Assembly (NCBI GenBank): GCA_963755705.1
Contig: CAVWKW010000001.1
Coordinates: 186,001-250,000, forward strand
Direction: 5' to 3'
DNA: 64,000 nt
Source: JBARDN01 sp963755705
Lineage (GTDB): Bacteria > Desulfobacterota > Binatia > Binatales > Binataceae
Shown piece by piece: positions 48,373-57,186 of the stretch. The notes beneath the pieces are model-generated. The model was given only the letters and a program-made list of their open reading frames with translations. It was not told the origin of the DNA and did no database searches. The first letter of the stretch is position 1. Each line of letters opens with the position of its first letter. Position numbers and translations under genes: made by a program.

Positions 48373-49977
48373 TCACGTCGGTTCGCCGGCGTCTACGACC
48401 TCATACGGGCGCATCATTTCATTGTCTTCGTGCTCGAGATTGTGGCAGTGCCATACGTAGCGGCCTTTGTAGCCTTCGAACCGAATGATGATTCGGGTAA
48501 CGGCATGGGGTTGGGCGCGCACCGTATCCTTCCAGCCCATTTCATTCGGATCGGGCGGCGTCGCCGCGCCGAGATAGTGCAACTTGCCCGTGCGTTGATA
48601 CTCGAAAGGCTCGAAGGCGCGCCGATCGAGTATCTGGAAACGAACTAAATGGAGGTGAATCGGATGGACGTCGTCAGTGAGATTGACCAGATTCCAAATC
48701 TCAGTCGTGTCGATGGCTGGCTTTTCGGTAATCGGTTGATGCCAGTAAGTCTTATTGAGAAGCATCAGGATGGTCTTTCCGCTGCGATCGTCGTACTCGT
48801 CCAAGGTGAGCGTCCGGGTGCGGACGGCACTCGCCTCGGCCAACCGCGGCACCGGACGCAGCGAACGTGGAACACTGCTGGAGTCGGAGACCCTGGTGCG
48901 AGCGACCCGAAACTGCATCACGTCCACGCTGTCGTCCTTGAGGATAACCTTCGCACCTTCCGACCCGGCGAAATCGATTACGATGTCGGCGCGTTCAGCG
49001 GGAGCAATTGCCAGCCGCTTTACTTCGACCGGCGCGGACAGCAGACCCTGATCGCTTCCGATCTGCGTCATCGGCAGTCCACTGGCCAATAGCAAATGGT
49101 AAAGTCGCGCGTTCGACCCATTGAGTATTCGGAAACGGTACTTGCGTGGCTCGACCTCCAGGTACGGCAAAATTTTCCCATTGACCATCATGATATTGCC
49201 GAAAAAATCGGCGACCCAGGGAGAGCGCGGATCGCTGGAGACTGGATAGAGCAGTTGGCTATGAGTATCCAGCATCCGGTCGTATACCACGAGTGGGATT
49301 TCGTACGGACCGTGCGGCAGATTGAGCGAATCCTCGAAACGATCGCGCACGATGAATAGTCCCAAAAGGCCGGCGTATATGTTCAGCCGGTTAATACCCA
49401 TCGCATGGTCATGATACCAGAGCGTCGCGGCATCCTGGGCGTTTGGATAAAGATAGGAGGCGGACTTTCCCGGAGGATACCAATCCTCGGGATAGCCGTC
49501 GCTGCCGGGCGGAGTCTTGCCACCATGCAGATGAACGACTGCGCGCACTTCGGGATGACCGGATTCGGCGCCGTGCAGTGTGTGATCGATCGGAAGGAAG
49601 TGACGATGAGGTAGTCGATTAATCCACTCGACCAGCAATTCGTCACCGCTGACCGTCTCGATCGTCGGGCCGGGAACCGTGCCGCCATATCCCCATTGGC
49701 GGGTGGGTGGTAGATCGCGATGGAGCCTGCTGGCGAACTCACGCATCTCAATTTGGTAGAACGGAACCTTGCGCGAAGGATCCGCAGGAGTGGGACGGCG
49801 TCCGCTTGCGCGGGCAGTCGTGAGAAGCGGTAGAGGATCGGCGAAGGGCTCCAGCCGGTTTGGATCCAGCGCCCGAACCTGAGCCGGCTCGCCAGCGTAA
49901 GCCTTAGCGGCTCCAATGAGGACCCCGGCTGTGACGATACCTCCGACTCGAAGAAAGTCCCTTCGGGTAATTCGCAC
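48373..49977 (-). CDS. Tat-exported multicopper oxidase (CotA-like)
   Basis: A 534-residue laccase/bilirubin-oxidase-type enzyme. The N-terminus ITRRDFLRVGGIVTAGVLIGAA is a twin-arginine signal. The four copper motifs are VVHLHGG, LWYHDHAMG, HPIHLHLV and WHCHNLEHEDNEMM, giving T1 and trinuclear sites; the T1 axial ligand is Met in the last motif. It would oxidise phenolics, metals or Cu(I) in the periplasm. It starts at 49977. A cupredoxin oxidase near copA/csoR fits copper tolerance, but a 4-kb distance and separate orientation leave this open. Confidence 0.92.
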   Translation of the reverse strand: MRITRRDFLRVGGIVTAGVLIGAAKAYAGEPAQVRALDPNRLEPFADPLPLLTTARASGRRPTPADPSRKVPFYQIEMREFASRLHRDLPPTRQWGYGGTVPGPTIETVSGDELLVEWINRLPHRHFLPIDHTLHGAESGHPEVRAVVHLHGGKTPPGSDGYPEDWYPPGKSASYLYPNAQDAATLWYHDHAMGINRLNIYAGLLGLFIVRDRFEDSLNLPHGPYEIPLVVYDRMLDTHSQLLYPVSSDPRSPWVADFFGNIMMVNGKILPYLEVEPRKYRFRILNGSNARLYHLLLASGLPMTQIGSDQGLLSAPVEVKRLAIAPAERADIVIDFAGSEGAKVILKDDSVDVMQFRVARTRVSDSSSVPRSLRPVPRLAEASAVRTRTLTLDEYDDRSGKTILMLLNKTYWHQPITEKPAIDTTEIWNLVNLTDDVHPIHLHLVRFQILDRRAFEPFEYQRTGKLHYLGAATPPDPNEMGWKDTVRAQPHAVTRIIIRFEGYKGRYVWHCHNLEHEDNEMMRPYEVVDAGEPT

Positions 49978-50097
49978 CTACGACCTCAACGCGATCGCTA
50001 ACAGCGAGCGGCGAAACGAATTTAATACTGCCATGCGCCGGCATGCGCGCAATTGAGCGCGCATGCCGGACAGACTCAGACTATTCCGAAATTGTTA

Positions 50098-51753
50098 CTA
50101 GCGTGTGAAGCGAAGGTCTTCGGGCTCGCCGCTGTTCGGGTCAATGAGCAGGGTATTGGAATCCGGACGCTGATCGAAGTTGAACATATTGTTCAGCGAA
50201 CCCGCGTACGCGTCGGACGAACCGGCGCCGAGCCGATTGCCGCCGAGCCAGTTGTCCTCGACGAAGCGGATGATCGAACTCTGATCGGTGAGCGTATGGT
50301 CAACAGAGTTTTGCCTCGCCCACGGTGAAATCACCATCATCGGAAGCCGCGGACCGTATCCGCATCGGCCTTGCGCGTGCAGCGTGGCTGGGTTGACCCC
50401 GGGTAGCGCGCTGCTTCCATCTCCACACGCTCCCTCGCCGGTGAGCGCATCGGCGCTGGTCGTGGAGTGGTTAACGATCGGGCCAATCTGATGATCATAC
50501 CAGCCGTCGGAATCGTCATAGTTAATGACTATCGCGGTGTCAGACCAAAAGGGGCTTTTCTGAAGTGCGTTGATGACTTGAACCACAAATTGCTGCTCGT
50601 CCAGCGGCGAGGAGTAACCGGCGTGCGCGTCCTGGGTTCCGATAGCCTTTAGAAAGCTCACTGAAGGCAGGTTGCCGCGGTCCAGTGCGGCAAAGAAATC
50701 CTGGATATCATACTGATGATTCGCCTGGTCCGTCTGCCCGATGTTGTTGATTGAAATTGGGCGTAAGTGGTTCGGATTGGCAGTAGATACATAGTACTGG
50801 AATGGCTCGTGATGTTGGATGTAGTCGGCCTTGTTCTCGCCCGTGATTGGGGAGGTCGTGTTCCGTGCACATCCGGTACTGCCGTTGGCGTTGACGATGC
50901 TCAAATTGAAGCCGCCTTCGAACCATCCCCATGTAAGACCGGCTTTGTTGAGCAGATTACCGATGTTGGGTCCGCTCAGCTGGACTTTGACGCCGGTCGA
51001 GGTGGAGCACATGTCGTCGATCGGGTCCGCGTCGCTGATCAAAGTCAGCCCGCCGTTGCCGTCGCTGATCGTGACATCGGAAGGTCCATTCTCGACTTCG
51101 CTGACGCCATTGGTCTGGCCGGAGACGAGGTTGATGGCGCCGGGGGACGAGGGTCCAAAAGTGGTGCCATAGGAGTTATCGTTGAGCGCGTAGTGCTGTG
51201 CGTAGTTCCACAGCGCCGTCACGGTGTTGCCGTCGTAGTAGCCCATCACCAGGCCGGTGGTATCGACGGTGCTGGGCGGAGTTCCCGGAGGCGGCCCTGC
51301 CGTGCCGGTGAATTCAGGAAATGCATCCATCAGGCCGTTGTCGAACGCCTGCTGCTCGGGCGTGTAGTCGTGGTCCTGGTCCGCGGTCAGAGCTTGAGAA
51401 CGGTCGAGGCGGAACGGATTTGCCGCGCTGGTCCCGTTCGCGGCGTTGAGGAAGTTGGGGTTCGCGACCGAGAGCACGCCGCCAAGGCCGTTGACGCCAG
51501 GCGTACCCGGGGAAGGCCTGAAGGTGGGTTCGCCAGACGGATTGGTGGCGTTGGGATAGGTGCCGAAATAATGATCGAAGGAGATATTCTCTCCGAAGAT
51601 CACGACCAGATGTTTGATCGGCGTCGCGGTTTGGGGTCCTTCTGGAAAGTCCGGGCGATTTGCTCCCGCCACTCCCGCCTGCATGGCGACCATGCCGAGC
51701 GCGGTGACGCCCGCAACTCCTTGACGAATCAAAGCTCTAAGTCTCTTGCGCAT
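50098..51753 (-). CDS. Secreted phosphoesterase (phospholipase C/acid phosphatase family)
   Basis: A 551-residue exported enzyme of the PF04185 phosphoesterase family. A signal peptide (RQGVAGVTALGMVAMQAGVAGA) is followed by IKHLVVIFGENISFDHYFGTYP, the nucleophile region of this family (metal ligands Glu/Asn and Thr/Ser site nearby), and by AIVINYDDSDGWYDHQ with late metal ligands, then RLPMMVISPWARQNSVDHTLTDQSSIIRFVEDNW. Members hydrolyse phospholipids or phosphate monoesters outside the cell. ATG 51753 has AGGAGG 8 bp upstream; an ATG at 51792 lies before that site. Divergent from the PerR-like regulator. Confidence 0.88.
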   Translation of the reverse strand: MRKRLRALIRQGVAGVTALGMVAMQAGVAGANRPDFPEGPQTATPIKHLVVIFGENISFDHYFGTYPNATNPSGEPTFRPSPGTPGVNGLGGVLSVANPNFLNAANGTSAANPFRLDRSQALTADQDHDYTPEQQAFDNGLMDAFPEFTGTAGPPPGTPPSTVDTTGLVMGYYDGNTVTALWNYAQHYALNDNSYGTTFGPSSPGAINLVSGQTNGVSEVENGPSDVTISDGNGGLTLISDADPIDDMCSTSTGVKVQLSGPNIGNLLNKAGLTWGWFEGGFNLSIVNANGSTGCARNTTSPITGENKADYIQHHEPFQYYVSTANPNHLRPISINNIGQTDQANHQYDIQDFFAALDRGNLPSVSFLKAIGTQDAHAGYSSPLDEQQFVVQVINALQKSPFWSDTAIVINYDDSDGWYDHQIGPIVNHSTTSADALTGEGACGDGSSALPGVNPATLHAQGRCGYGPRLPMMVISPWARQNSVDHTLTDQSSIIRFVEDNWLGGNRLGAGSSDAYAGSLNNMFNFDQRPDSNTLLIDPNSGEPEDLRFTR

Positions 51754-51911
51754 AATTCCCTCCTCCTGAATCGTTGAGCGAAACAAAGCCATGGCTGCAC
51801 AACCGTTATTGCGCGAGGAATATAGGCGCGGACAGATTGCGCCTCTTTCAACGGAAAAATAATTCGCCGTTACGAGGGAGTATCTTTTTTACAAACGAAT
51901 CGGACCCGGGC

Positions 51912-51949
51912 TTGACGCGAGCTATAATCGGATGATAATAATTATCATC
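51912..51949 (+). promoter_or_regulatory. perR promoter with perfect 19-bp PerR/Fur box
   Basis: GATGATAAT-A-ATTATCATC (51931-51949) is a perfect 9-1-9 palindrome matching the Fur/PerR-type consensus. TTGACG (51912-51917) and GATAAT (51934-51939) with a 16-bp spacer would make the -35 and -10, so the box covers the -10. A separate TATAAT lies at 51923-51928. Autorepression of the regulator and its downstream genes is the likely outcome. Confidence 0.75.
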
Positions 51950-51955
51950 TGAGTT

Positions 51956-52495
51956 ATGGAACTGCAGCTGGTCAGTGAAGGACGCCGCGCGGGCTACGCC
52001 GCGCGCAGGCTCAGGGAGTTCGCCGCGCGATGCCGCCGCGGCGGCCTGGCCGTGACTCCTCAGCGTCTGGCGATTATCCAGGCCCTGCTCGAGTCCGGAG
52101 AGCATCCCCGCGCCGATACGATCTACGCCGAGGTCCGCAAACTCCATCCGCACATCTCGCTCGCCACGGTGCATCGCACGCTGGAGACCCTGTGCGAGGT
52201 CGGAGAGGCGCGCAAAGTTACGATGCTGCACGACAGCGCGCGTTACGACGGCAACCTGACGCCGCATCATCATGTGGTCTGCGTCAAATGCCGCCGTATC
52301 CGCGATATCGAGATTCCGGAGCTGGACAAAGTTCTGGAAGGACGCTCCGGACTGGGCGAATTCACGCTGCTGGGCGCGTCGCTGGAAGTAATCGCACTGT
52401 GTGAGCGGTGCAGGCCACGCGGCAAGCGTGCGCGTACGGCTGCCGCCGTGGCCGACCTTCGCGAGCCGGCTGAGGACGAAAACCGTTTTCTTTAA
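51956..52495 (+). CDS. perR: PerR-like Fur-family regulator
   Basis: A 179-residue metal-dependent repressor. The winged helix (AVTPQRLAIIQALLES... ISLATVHRTLETLCEVG) is followed by the dimer domain with two CxxC zinc pairs (VCVKC and LCERC). Residues pointing to PerR rather than Fur are the His in GEHPRADTIY, the Asp in ARYDGNL just before PHHHVV, and the Asp in IRDIE at the site where PerR uses Asp. PerR senses H2O2 by iron-catalysed His oxidation. The ATG at 51956 lies 6 bp after the palindromic box. Rubrerythrin follows 14 bp downstream, supporting a peroxide regulon. Confidence 0.85.
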   Translation: MELQLVSEGRRAGYAARRLREFAARCRRGGLAVTPQRLAIIQALLESGEHPRADTIYAEVRKLHPHISLATVHRTLETLCEVGEARKVTMLHDSARYDGNLTPHHHVVCVKCRRIRDIEIPELDKVLEGRSGLGEFTLLGASLEVIALCERCRPRGKRARTAAAVADLREPAEDENRFL

Positions 52496-52509
52496 GTCAG
52501 GAGGCACCA

Positions 52510-52929
52510 ATGAAGAGTTTGAAAGGAACCAAGACGCATCAGCATCTCAAGGACGCGTTTGCCGGCGAAAGTCAGGCTAACCGCCGTTATCTGTATTTCG
52601 CCAAGGTCGCCGATGTCGAAGGGCAGCCGGAAATCGCCGGATTGTTCCGCGACACTGCCGAGGGCGAGACTGGCCACGCGCACGGGCATTTGGACTATCT
52701 CAAGGCCGTCGGCGATCCGGTCACTGATCAGCCGATCGGCGATTCGATGCTGAATCTCAAGAGCGCGGTTCACGGCGAGACCTACGAGTACACTGATATG
52801 TACCCCGGGATGGCGAAGACGGCGCGTGAAGAGGGCTTCCCCGAAATCGCCGATTGGTTCGAGACGCTGGCCAAGGCTGAAAGGTCGCACGCCGGCCGAT
52901 TCGACAAGGCCTCGAAGACGCTCAGCTAG
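52510..52929 (+). CDS. Rubrerythrin (erythrin type, no rubredoxin domain)
   Basis: A 139-residue di-iron peroxidase. The four-helix ferritin-like bundle carries the iron ligands in FAGESQANRRY, GETGHAHGHL, HGETYEYTDMY and AERSHAGRF. The C-terminal rubredoxin domain of classical rubrerythrins is absent, so electrons must come from another protein. ATG 52510 has AGGAGG 8 bp upstream. It belongs to the PerR-like regulator's operon and precedes an Fe-S protein and DUF3501, partners often encoded together with rubrerythrin. Confidence 0.92.
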   Translation: MKSLKGTKTHQHLKDAFAGESQANRRYLYFAKVADVEGQPEIAGLFRDTAEGETGHAHGHLDYLKAVGDPVTDQPIGDSMLNLKSAVHGETYEYTDMYPGMAKTAREEGFPEIADWFETLAKAERSHAGRFDKASKTLS

Positions 52930-53058
52930 GGCACTGCGCACTAAGTACCCTCGCTCTCCCGAGGGAGAGGGTATTTTGACGTGCGGTGCGCCTGGAGTTT
53001 CGCCCTATTTCGATGTTCGCCGCATCACCGGATGCGGCCGTCTTGGGAATCGTAAGCC

Positions 53059-54411
53059 ATGTCCAGCCGCATTTCATCTCAGCCGACCAATGGCCTTTGT
53101 TACACTCCGACTGAGCCAAAGTATTGGGACCAGACCGGATTGGACAAGGAAGTCGAGCGCGTGTTCGACATCTGCCAGGGATGCCGCCTGTGCTGGAACC
53201 TGTGTCCGTCATTCCCTGTACTGTTCGACGCCATCGATCGCAACGACGGCGACGTTCGCGGGGTGACCAAAGACGAAACCCGCCGCGTGGTCAACCTTTG
53301 CTATGGATGCAAGCTGTGCGAGGTGAAGTGCCCTTACACTCCGCGCGACGGGCATGAGTTCCAGCTCGACTTTCCGCGCCTGATACTGCGCGCCAAGTCG
53401 TTGCGCGCCAAAGAGGAAGGCGTTGGAATACGCGAGAAGCTGCTCGGTAATCCCGATCTGTTCGGAAAAGTGGGAAGCAAGACGCCCGGACTCGCCAACT
53501 GGGGATGCCATCAAAAGTTCCAGCGCGTGATGATGGAGAAGCTGCTCGGGATTCATCGCGACAAGCTTTTGCCCGACTTCGCCGGCGAGACCTTCGACAA
53601 ATGGCTTGAGCGAAATCCGCTGCCGCCGGCCCCCGCGCAACCGGCCGCAAAAGTGGCGTTGTTTCCAACCTGCTTCGTCAACTACTACCGGCCCGCGCCG
53701 GGTATCGCCGCGGTGGATGTGCTCGCGAAAAATGGATGCGACGTGAAGTGCCCTAAGCAAAATTGCTGCGGGATGCCGGCGCTCGACGGCGGTCAAATAA
53801 AATTCGCGCAGGCACAGGCTCAGTCGAATATCGCATCAATGCTGCCGCTGGTGCGCCAGGGCTACAAAATCGCCGCGATCAATCCGACCTGCTCGCTGAT
53901 GATGCGCCAGGAATATCCCAAGATTATCGCCAGCGCCGACGCCACGGAGTTCGCCGCCGCAGTGGTAGATCCGCACGAGCTGCTGTGGCAACTGAAACAG
54001 GCCGACCGCTTCAACCGCGGTTTCCTGAGCACGCCCGGCACCGTCGCCTATCATGTGCCCTGTCATCTGAAGGCGCAGGGGATTGGCTTTCGCTCGCGCG
54101 ATCTGATGCGCATCGTCCCGGGCACCAGCATCGCAACTGTCAACGCGTGCACGGCGCATGACGGCACCTGGGCGATGAAGAAGGAATTCTTCGAGCTCTC
54201 GATGCAGGCCGGAGAGAAAGCATTTTCCGGAATGCGCGATGCGGACGCCAGGGTGATGGCTTCGGACTGCCCTCTCGCCGCGGTGCAGATTGAACAGGCG
54301 ACAGGGATTCATCCGATGCATCCGATCGAAGTGCTGGCCCGCGCATACCGCGCTCCCGGCGACGGGGGTTTTCCCGATAGCGTGCCGGAGCCCGCGGAGG
54401 AAACCGCATGA
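53059..54411 (+). CDS. (Fe-S)-binding oxidoreductase, GlpC/HdrD-like
   Basis: A 450-residue protein with two N-terminal 4Fe-4S motifs (CQGCRLCWNLCPSFP and CYGCKLCEVKCPYTP, around residues 37-95) and two CCG-type domains further on (LFPTCFVNYY...CPKQNCCGMPAL; VAYHVPCHLKAQG...DCPLA) as in heterodisulfide reductase D and GlpC. It would pass electrons between carriers, here probably to rubrerythrin. The second CCG site reads ACTAHDGTW rather than CCG, a variation seen in this subgroup. ATG 53059 follows rubrerythrin by 130 bp. The stop overlaps the DUF3501 start by 4 bp. Confidence 0.9.
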   Translation: MSSRISSQPTNGLCYTPTEPKYWDQTGLDKEVERVFDICQGCRLCWNLCPSFPVLFDAIDRNDGDVRGVTKDETRRVVNLCYGCKLCEVKCPYTPRDGHEFQLDFPRLILRAKSLRAKEEGVGIREKLLGNPDLFGKVGSKTPGLANWGCHQKFQRVMMEKLLGIHRDKLLPDFAGETFDKWLERNPLPPAPAQPAAKVALFPTCFVNYYRPAPGIAAVDVLAKNGCDVKCPKQNCCGMPALDGGQIKFAQAQAQSNIASMLPLVRQGYKIAAINPTCSLMMRQEYPKIIASADATEFAAAVVDPHELLWQLKQADRFNRGFLSTPGTVAYHVPCHLKAQGIGFRSRDLMRIVPGTSIATVNACTAHDGTWAMKKEFFELSMQAGEKAFSGMRDADARVMASDCPLAAVQIEQATGIHPMHPIEVLARAYRAPGDGGFPDSVPEPAEETA

Positions 54412-54989
54412 AACCAATTGCGTTCGAGGAGACCCTGGCGCTGGCCGACTACGATCGCGCGCGTGACCGCCTGCGTCCATTGTTCATCCGTGAGAAAGAG
54501 CGCCGGCGCCTTGCGGTGGGAACGCATATCACCCTGATTTTCGAAAACGCGCAGACGGTCTGGTACCAGGTGCAGGAGATGATCCACACCGAGCGGATGA
54601 CAGCGCGCCACGCGATCCAGCATGAGCTCGATACCTACAACGAATTGCTTCCGAACGCGGATTCGTTGTCGGCGACGATGCTCATCGAATATTCGGAACC
54701 GGCCGAGCGCGACGCCGCGTTGCGCCGCCTGCTGGGCCTCGAACAGCATCTGTGGATCGTGATTGGAGCGCGCCGCGAGCGTGCGATTTTCGACACTCGC
54801 CAGATGAACGACGAGCGTATCAGCTCGGTGCAGTTCGTACGCTTTCCGGTTGCTGTAGCTAACGCGGAGCAATTCCTCGAACTCGCGCGCGCCGGAAAAT
54901 GTGCGATCGAGACCGACCATCCAAGTATGGCCGCGCGCGCCACGGTAACCGGCGTACTCGCCTTGGCTCTCGCAGGGGATTTGGCATAA
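54408..54989 (+). CDS. DUF3501 family protein
   Basis: A 193-residue protein of the DUF3501 family, found next to rubrerythrin and the GlpC/HdrD-like Fe-S protein in many genomes. It begins LADYDRARDRLRPLFIREKERRRLAVGTHITLIFENAQTVWYQVQEMIHTER, the conserved first half; the second half is strand-rich. No cofactor motif is visible. Conserved coupling (ATGA overlap with the Fe-S gene) argues for a subunit or chaperone role in a peroxide-reducing complex. Confidence 0.88.
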   Translation: MKPIAFEETLALADYDRARDRLRPLFIREKERRRLAVGTHITLIFENAQTVWYQVQEMIHTERMTARHAIQHELDTYNELLPNADSLSATMLIEYSEPAERDAALRRLLGLEQHLWIVIGARRERAIFDTRQMNDERISSVQFVRFPVAVANAEQFLELARAGKCAIETDHPSMAARATVTGVLALALAGDLA

Positions 54990-55058
54990 CCGGACCCGCT
55001 TCCGCCCTTCCTAAATACCTCGTCCCCGAGGACATCTTCCTGTCGCGCGGGCAAAAGA

Positions 55059-55095
55059 AAACCCCGAATCCGGTGCTGCCGGATTCGGGGTTTGT
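55059..55095. terminator. Bidirectional intrinsic terminator
   Basis: AAACCCCGAATCCGG (55059-55073) and its exact complement (55079-55093) form a 15-bp stem with a 5-base loop, with A-rich left and T-rich right sides. It ends the DUF3501 transcript and the convergent beta-propeller gene. Confidence 0.85.
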
Positions 55096-55127
55096 CGCGT
55101 AGTTCAGTCAGTTATTCGATCACGCCA

Positions 55128-56579
55128 TCAACCCGGCGGCGGCGTAGGAGTGGCCGTTGGAGTCGCACTCGCCGTCGGAGTCGCGCTGGCCGTCGGAGTC
55201 GCGCTGGCCGTCGGAGTTGCCGTCGGGCTCAGTATAGGCAGAGGAGGAACGCCCGAACTCAAGGCGACGCCCACCGGCTGATTCAGCTTGGTCTTCCTGC
55301 CTTTCAGAATGGTGTCAGGCTTTACGTTGAGCAGGCCCGCGAAAGAAGGATCCTCGAATTCAAGGACCTGGTTCCTTTCGTTGTTAGCCACGTAGAGGTC
55401 GCCCTCGGCGTCCATCGCGATACCCATTGGACCGCGCAGACGGGAGCGCTTGCCCGCGATCTGGGCTACGACCTCGCCCGCGCCACCATTGCCGACGTCG
55501 AATTCAAAGACCGAGTTCTGGTTCAGGTCGGAAACCCACAACGAACCATCAACCGGGCTGATTGCATCAAATTCGCCCAACTCAAGAATACCGTCGCCCA
55601 CCGCATCAATCGGATCAGTGCATCCGCTGGTGCCGGCCGCGTATTCGGTAACATAGCTCGGGAAACTACCGAAACCGCTGTTTACGACCCAGATGTTATT
55701 TGCCGAATCGAGCGTGATACCCACCGGTCCCAGTAGACCTGTCGAAAAGCCGTCGCTAGTGCAGGTGACGGTATCCTCGATTTCTCCGAGCGGTGTGGCG
55801 AGAGGATCGGTCGCGCTGCCCGCGTCGGGCTGGTACTCGAGGACCGATCCAGTCCCTTCCGGTCCGCCGGTGTAGTTGGTGACATAGAAGTTACCAGATT
55901 CGCCCGGCACTGCCTGATTCGACTGGCTGAGCTCTTCGATCGGCCCAAACGGGATGAAAGCGATTCCTTCGGGTATCGCGAGCGGATTCCCCGGATACAA
56001 TTCCCCAGGGGCGCAGCTGCCATCCGAAAGAGTTAGGAAACAAATCGGAGGCAGAGTCATCATGAACGCGATCGGGCTGCTGTCGGTCTGCGATCCCGGC
56101 GCGTAAGCGGCCACGATATCAGGACTGCCCGCCGCGGCGACACTCAAATCACTGGCCGCGTAAATTGCGTCGCTGACAACCGGACCACCCGGTCCGAGGG
56201 ACTCAATTCCATTTGGATTGACCGCGTCGCCCGCCAACACGTCCTCAGTGGGGACGCCGGCAATTCCCAATAACGCGATTCCGCCTGTCGCACCTTTGAT
56301 AATGGCGGTCGGACGCGTGCCCTGACGCGCACCAGCGGGAAAAGTGACGATAGTGCCCACCAGCAACGCGCCGTTGTTGGTAACCACGATCGAGCTTTCC
56401 AGCCCAAGTGCCTGGTTCGATTTTTTCTTGCCTTGCGCATAACTCGTCGTGGTCGTACCAACGACAGTCAGCGAGGCGATGACCGCCACTGTTAACACGG
56501 TTGCGAGCGCGCGTTTGACGCCCACCGTCATCGGCGCGGCTCTGTGCGCCAATGAAAACCCATCCCGTTCCTGAGTCAT
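55128..56579 (-). CDS. Secreted NHL-type beta-propeller protein
   Basis: A 483-residue exported protein. A signal-like helix (RALATVLTVAVIASLTVVGTT) is followed by a propeller built of NHL/SMP-30-like repeats such as LDSANNIWVVNSGFG, ISPVDGSLWVSDLNQNSVFEF and GIAMDAEGDLYVANNERNQVLEF. The C-terminal 30 residues are a Pro/Thr/Ala/Ser tail encoded by an 18-bp tandem repeat. No cell-wall or membrane anchor is visible. I prefer ATG 56579, which has a GGAAGG purine run 8 bp upstream; further in-frame starts reach to 56726, in a segment where MTQ-type words repeat. Confidence 0.75.
   Translation of the reverse strand: MTQERDGFSLAHRAAPMTVGVKRALATVLTVAVIASLTVVGTTTTSYAQGKKKSNQALGLESSIVVTNNGALLVGTIVTFPAGARQGTRPTAIIKGATGGIALLGIAGVPTEDVLAGDAVNPNGIESLGPGGPVVSDAIYAASDLSVAAAGSPDIVAAYAPGSQTDSSPIAFMMTLPPICFLTLSDGSCAPGELYPGNPLAIPEGIAFIPFGPIEELSQSNQAVPGESGNFYVTNYTGGPEGTGSVLEYQPDAGSATDPLATPLGEIEDTVTCTSDGFSTGLLGPVGITLDSANNIWVVNSGFGSFPSYVTEYAAGTSGCTDPIDAVGDGILELGEFDAISPVDGSLWVSDLNQNSVFEFDVGNGGAGEVVAQIAGKRSRLRGPMGIAMDAEGDLYVANNERNQVLEFEDPSFAGLLNVKPDTILKGRKTKLNQPVGVALSSGVPPLPILSPTATPTASATPTASATPTASATPTATPTPPPG
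55153..55224 (-). repeat. 18-bp tandem repeat encoding SATPTA units
   Basis: Four near-identical 18-bp units (start points 55153, 55171, 55189, 55207) encode six-residue Ala-Ser-Ala-Thr-Pro-Thr units on the minus strand. Two adjacent units (55171-55206) are identical, which points to recent slippage or duplication; unit number may differ between strains. Confidence 0.8.
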
Positions 56580-57035
56580 CGTATGCATCCTTCCCTGAGT
56601 CATTGTGTGTAACCCCCGCCGAGTCATTCGGTATCGCACCTGCCGACTCAACCTAACTTCCTCCGCGTCGCCGTCAAGAACCCCTCTCAGTCCGGCTTGG
56701 CAAGAAGCACTTCCCGCGAAAATCAAAGAAGTCCTCCCTGGACGCGCGTATCGGTGGCTTTACGTACACTGATCGTTGATCAAATTCAAGTGCACCGCAA
56801 TTTGTTCCTCGATCGCGCTCGAATCCCCCAGCCCGCGCCAGAAGGCTTTGCTCCAAATCTCCGCGCAAACTTATGCGGCGCACTCGCGCATGTCAATTTA
56901 CTCAATCTCAATCCGTTTATCCGGGGGCCACTTAGCAGGGACGATTGCGGCCAGCGCCGGCGCGGTATATAGGCGCTGCGCTGGAAATTGGTGACCCCGC
57001 GATTGCGATAACTTGATTTTTCAATGAGCACCGTC
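56580..57035. other. Intergenic region between divergent secreted-protein genes
   Basis: Around 450 bp with no supported gene; minus-strand frames here lack protein character. It includes short repeated words near 56585-56630 (GAGTCATT twice) and AT-rich stretches that may carry promoters for the propeller gene. The promoter for the DUF1302 gene follows at 57036. Confidence 0.4.
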
Positions 57036-57065
57036 TTGACAAGGGGCGAAGCCAAGTGGTAGCTA
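57036..57065 (+). promoter_or_regulatory. Promoter of DUF1302 gene
   Basis: TTGACA (57036-57041), an 18-bp spacer and TAGCTA (57060-57065). The predicted start would leave a leader of about 115 nt before ATG 57187. The -35 is consensus, the -10 is moderate. Confidence 0.45.
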
Positions 57066-57186
57066 ACGCCCGTTCGTAGTTGTCTAAGCGGCGACGAGGG
57101 ATAGTGTCGATCCCGCGTTCCGTTTTTGAACATGGGGTTTGCAGAGTTCGACCAATCACAACGGTCCAACTGGCTTGGGGGTGTAT

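Noticed and set aside
50767..51777. A 336-codon plus-strand frame opposite the phosphoesterase
   Set aside because: It is antisense to a gene with signal peptide and conserved phosphoesterase motifs, and has no ribosome site.
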